DNA of 64,000 nt, taken from Allobosea sp. BK604 (lineage in GTDB: Bacteria; Pseudomonadota; Alphaproteobacteria; Rhizobiales; Beijerinckiaceae). A model generated the notes under the pieces. That model was not told where the DNA came from. It saw only the letters and a program-made list of their open reading frames with translations, and searched no databases. The stretch covers positions 62,001-126,000 of the forward strand of contig NZ_SLZF01000002.1 in the NCBI RefSeq assembly GCF_004341515.1, in the 5' to 3' direction. Shown here piece by piece: positions 62,324 to 64,000 of the stretch. The position numbers and the translations under genes were made by a program. Numbering within the stretch: the first letter of the stretch is position 1; each line of letters starts with the position of its first letter.

Positions 62324-63109
62324 ATGCGCATTTGGCTATTTTCCGACCTGCACCAAGAATTCGACGATCAACTTTGGGACCCGCTTCCGAGCGCCCCTAC
62401 CGCTGGCTTTGATGTCGTTGTGGTCCCCGGCGATGTGCATATGCCGCTCACCAGGGCGCTGGCGTGGCTCCATGAGAGGTTTTCTGGGCTACACGTCATT
62501 TACACTCCCGGCAATCACGATTTCTGGTGGGACAAGGGCGAGGAGCGCTACACGATATGGGACCAACTGCAGCGGGGTCGCGAGCTCGCTGATCGACTTG
62601 GCGTCAGCCTCCTCCTCGATAGTTCCGTGGTGGTCGGCGAAACCCGTTTCTTGGGCGGCACTCTCTGGACTGATCTGAGGCTAGGCACCTATTCGCTGCA
62701 TGCCGCGCTACGCGAAGCGGAAAAGAACATGCGGGACTATCGGCGCATCCGGCGCAAACCGGATCAAAACAAGCGCCTTCGGCCGGCCGAGACACTGCGG
62801 CTCCACCGCGCTACCCGCGACTACATTTCCGGCGCGATCTCGATGCCTTGGCTGGGCCAGACGGTCGTGGTCACGCACCACGCCCCACACCCGAACTCAC
62901 TCGCGGATCGAAGTGATCCGTTGGCTTTCTGCTACGCCTCGGACCTAAGCAGCCTAATCGAGTTCGGTGCCCCAGCACTTTGGGTTCACGGCCATGTTCA
63001 TAGGGTCTCAGATTACACTGTTGGATTAACGCGCATCTTGGCTAATCCCCGCGGCCATATAGAGGAACAATCCGGGTTCAACCCGAGCCTCTGCATTGAC
63101 GTGAGATGA
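62324..63109 (+). CDS. Calcineurin-like metallophosphoesterase
   Basis: A 261-residue enzyme with the full metallophosphoesterase motif set: SDLH at the N-terminus (MRIWLFSDLHQEFDDQ), VVVPGDVHMP, YTPGNHDFWWDKG, VVVTHHAPH and WVHGHVHRVSDY. It coordinates two metals and hydrolyses a phosphomonoester or diester; the substrate is unknown. The start at 62324 fits the family; its ribosome binding site is weak, and an in-frame GTG-type start upstream (62267) cannot be excluded. It stands alone at the end of the stress region. Confidence 0.85.
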   Translation: MRIWLFSDLHQEFDDQLWDPLPSAPTAGFDVVVVPGDVHMPLTRALAWLHERFSGLHVIYTPGNHDFWWDKGEERYTIWDQLQRGRELADRLGVSLLLDSSVVVGETRFLGGTLWTDLRLGTYSLHAALREAEKNMRDYRRIRRKPDQNKRLRPAETLRLHRATRDYISGAISMPWLGQTVVVTHHAPHPNSLADRSDPLAFCYASDLSSLIEFGAPALWVHGHVHRVSDYTVGLTRILANPRGHIEEQSGFNPSLCIDVR

Positions 63110-63252
63110 TGCCTTTACGACGTGCCAGAACAGACCGCTCCACCTGGTCCAGCAACTGGGAGGTGGCGCGCATGAGAACGCACGTACCCGCCGCGATTAG
63201 ATCCGCAAGTTCATGTCGGGCGAAACGTTGGTAGTCGTTCGCCTCAAACAGA

Positions 63253-64000
63253 TCAACGCCGGGTCTCGGAATTCTGAACTCTCATCTTCGCACACCAGTT
63301 TCGCACATCTGACGGCTTAAAAAGGATTCTTTCAACACCGCGAGCTTTCTCATCTACGTAGCATGGCACAACGTGACCGTTCAAAATTGCGAGAATTCGC
63401 TCTTGAAATGGCATTTTGTACCAGACTCGACCCGCATTCACACTGCAAAGTAAACGAGGATTAATTCCCTCAACAATTTTAGTCTTGTATCTAATCCTCA
63501 GCATTAGTTTGCCGATTTGGTACCTGTCGTAGAAATTCATGCCGCCCGTTTTTGCTTTATCTATTATTTTAGCACGGTTCAGTTCGAGCAACCTAGGAGC
63601 GCTCACGTTGAATAAATGGACGGCCGATTCTTCATCAATCCACGTGGCGGAATTGATATTAACGCCAGGCATTCCACGAGCAAATGGTGAATAACTGGAG
63701 ACATTGATCGCGTAGTCTCCATTTTTGTACGATATAGCTCCTGATTTATACATTTTCTTATTTACGATTACTCGGGACCTGATACCTGGAAGTCTGTTTA
63801 TCTTGTCCTTTACCCTTTGAATGCACACTTCTAAATTACAGGCTCCTCGATTGAAACCCCCTGCCGCAACACGCAACATCGATTCTCCTAGTTCACCGCC
63901 GTATAACTTGACGTTTGAAGTCGTTATGCCATTCAAAAATCTAGCTCGGTTTGATCTGACTGCGGCAATAAAGCTGACAATAGCACCGTATCTGGAATGG
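63253..64000 (-). CDS. Unrecognised AT-rich gene, 5' partial
   Basis: The frame is open to the window edge on the minus strand, so the N-terminus is missing; 248 C-terminal residues are visible. Composition differs sharply from the rest: Lys, Asn, Ile and Tyr are frequent and codons are A/T-rich. The C-terminal 60 residues (MPFQERILAILNGHVVPCYV, then GVERILFKPSDVRNWCAKMR) resemble the DNA-binding end of excisionase-, MerR- or TniQ-type proteins, but I cannot name the family. Base composition suggests recent transfer, possibly the edge of a mobile element. A TTG at 63936 is only an internal codon. Confidence 0.55.
   Translation of the reverse strand, partial: HSRYGAIVSFIAAVRSNRARFLNGITTSNVKLYGGELGESMLRVAAGGFNRGACNLEVCIQRVKDKINRLPGIRSRVIVNKKMYKSGAISYKNGDYAINVSSYSPFARGMPGVNINSATWIDEESAVHLFNVSAPRLLELNRAKIIDKAKTGGMNFYDRYQIGKLMLRIRYKTKIVEGINPRLLCSVNAGRVWYKMPFQERILAILNGHVVPCYVDEKARGVERILFKPSDVRNWCAKMRVQNSETRR

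Overview
The window looks like chromosome or megaplasmid of an alphaproteobacterium of the Hyphomicrobiales (Rhizobiales) type. A MucR regulator is cut by the left edge. DUF768, DUF3606, DUF6894 and DUF2171 small proteins, two Ku genes with a multidomain LigD, and repeated GGAAC-N16/17-CGTT promoter motifs point the same way. The genus cannot be fixed from the sequence. No tRNA, rRNA, CRISPR array or replication gene was seen.

Layout. 1-6.9 kb: MucR tail and many small stress-type or unknown proteins. 7.1-9.6 kb: DUF3606 protein, zinc alcohol dehydrogenase, and an SDR gene with a stop at codon 3. 9.8-14.5 kb: non-homologous end-joining block (ku, ku, ligD). 14.7-20.8 kb: two transglutaminase-like proteins, a lipoprotein, two 24-residue membrane mini-proteins and a larger membrane protein. 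20.8-25.2 kb: PHB-type esterase, thioredoxin-reductase-like flavoprotein, manganese catalase, DUF4142 and KGG proteins. 25.5-32.5 kb: FAD-Rieske oxidoreductase, DUF3008, SDR, SemiSWEET, isochorismatase, ClpP-like protein, DUF892 ferritin-like protein and 3-methyladenine DNA glycosylase. 32.8-39 kb: a frameshifted second alcohol dehydrogenase, a ParB-fold protein, Nudix hydrolase, ribbon-helix-helix protein and two Crp/Fnr regulators (one frameshifted). 39.4-55.1 kb: a large alpha-glucan/trehalose cluster. 55.3-63.1 kb: membrane proteins, purK, glgX and a metallophosphoesterase. The right edge cuts an AT-rich gene of unknown role.

The metabolic core is two divergent operons. glgE, treS-mak and glgB (minus strand, overlapping starts and stops) make maltose-1-phosphate from trehalose and build branched glucan. 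treZ and a malQ-treY fusion (plus strand) cut trehalose from glucan ends. With glgX this allows interconversion of trehalose and glycogen-like glucan; no glgA, glgC or glgP lies in the window.

The unifying feature is regulatory. Nine exact and about ten near matches to the general stress (EcfG) promoter lie in front of ligD, the alcohol dehydrogenase, the ferritin-like protein, the lipoprotein, the mini-proteins and others; weaker matches precede glgE, glgX, the catalase and the KGG gene. I read the window as a stress-protection island served by an EcfG sigma factor encoded elsewhere. Several genes carry single-base frameshifts or a nonsense codon; these may be real decay or assembly errors.
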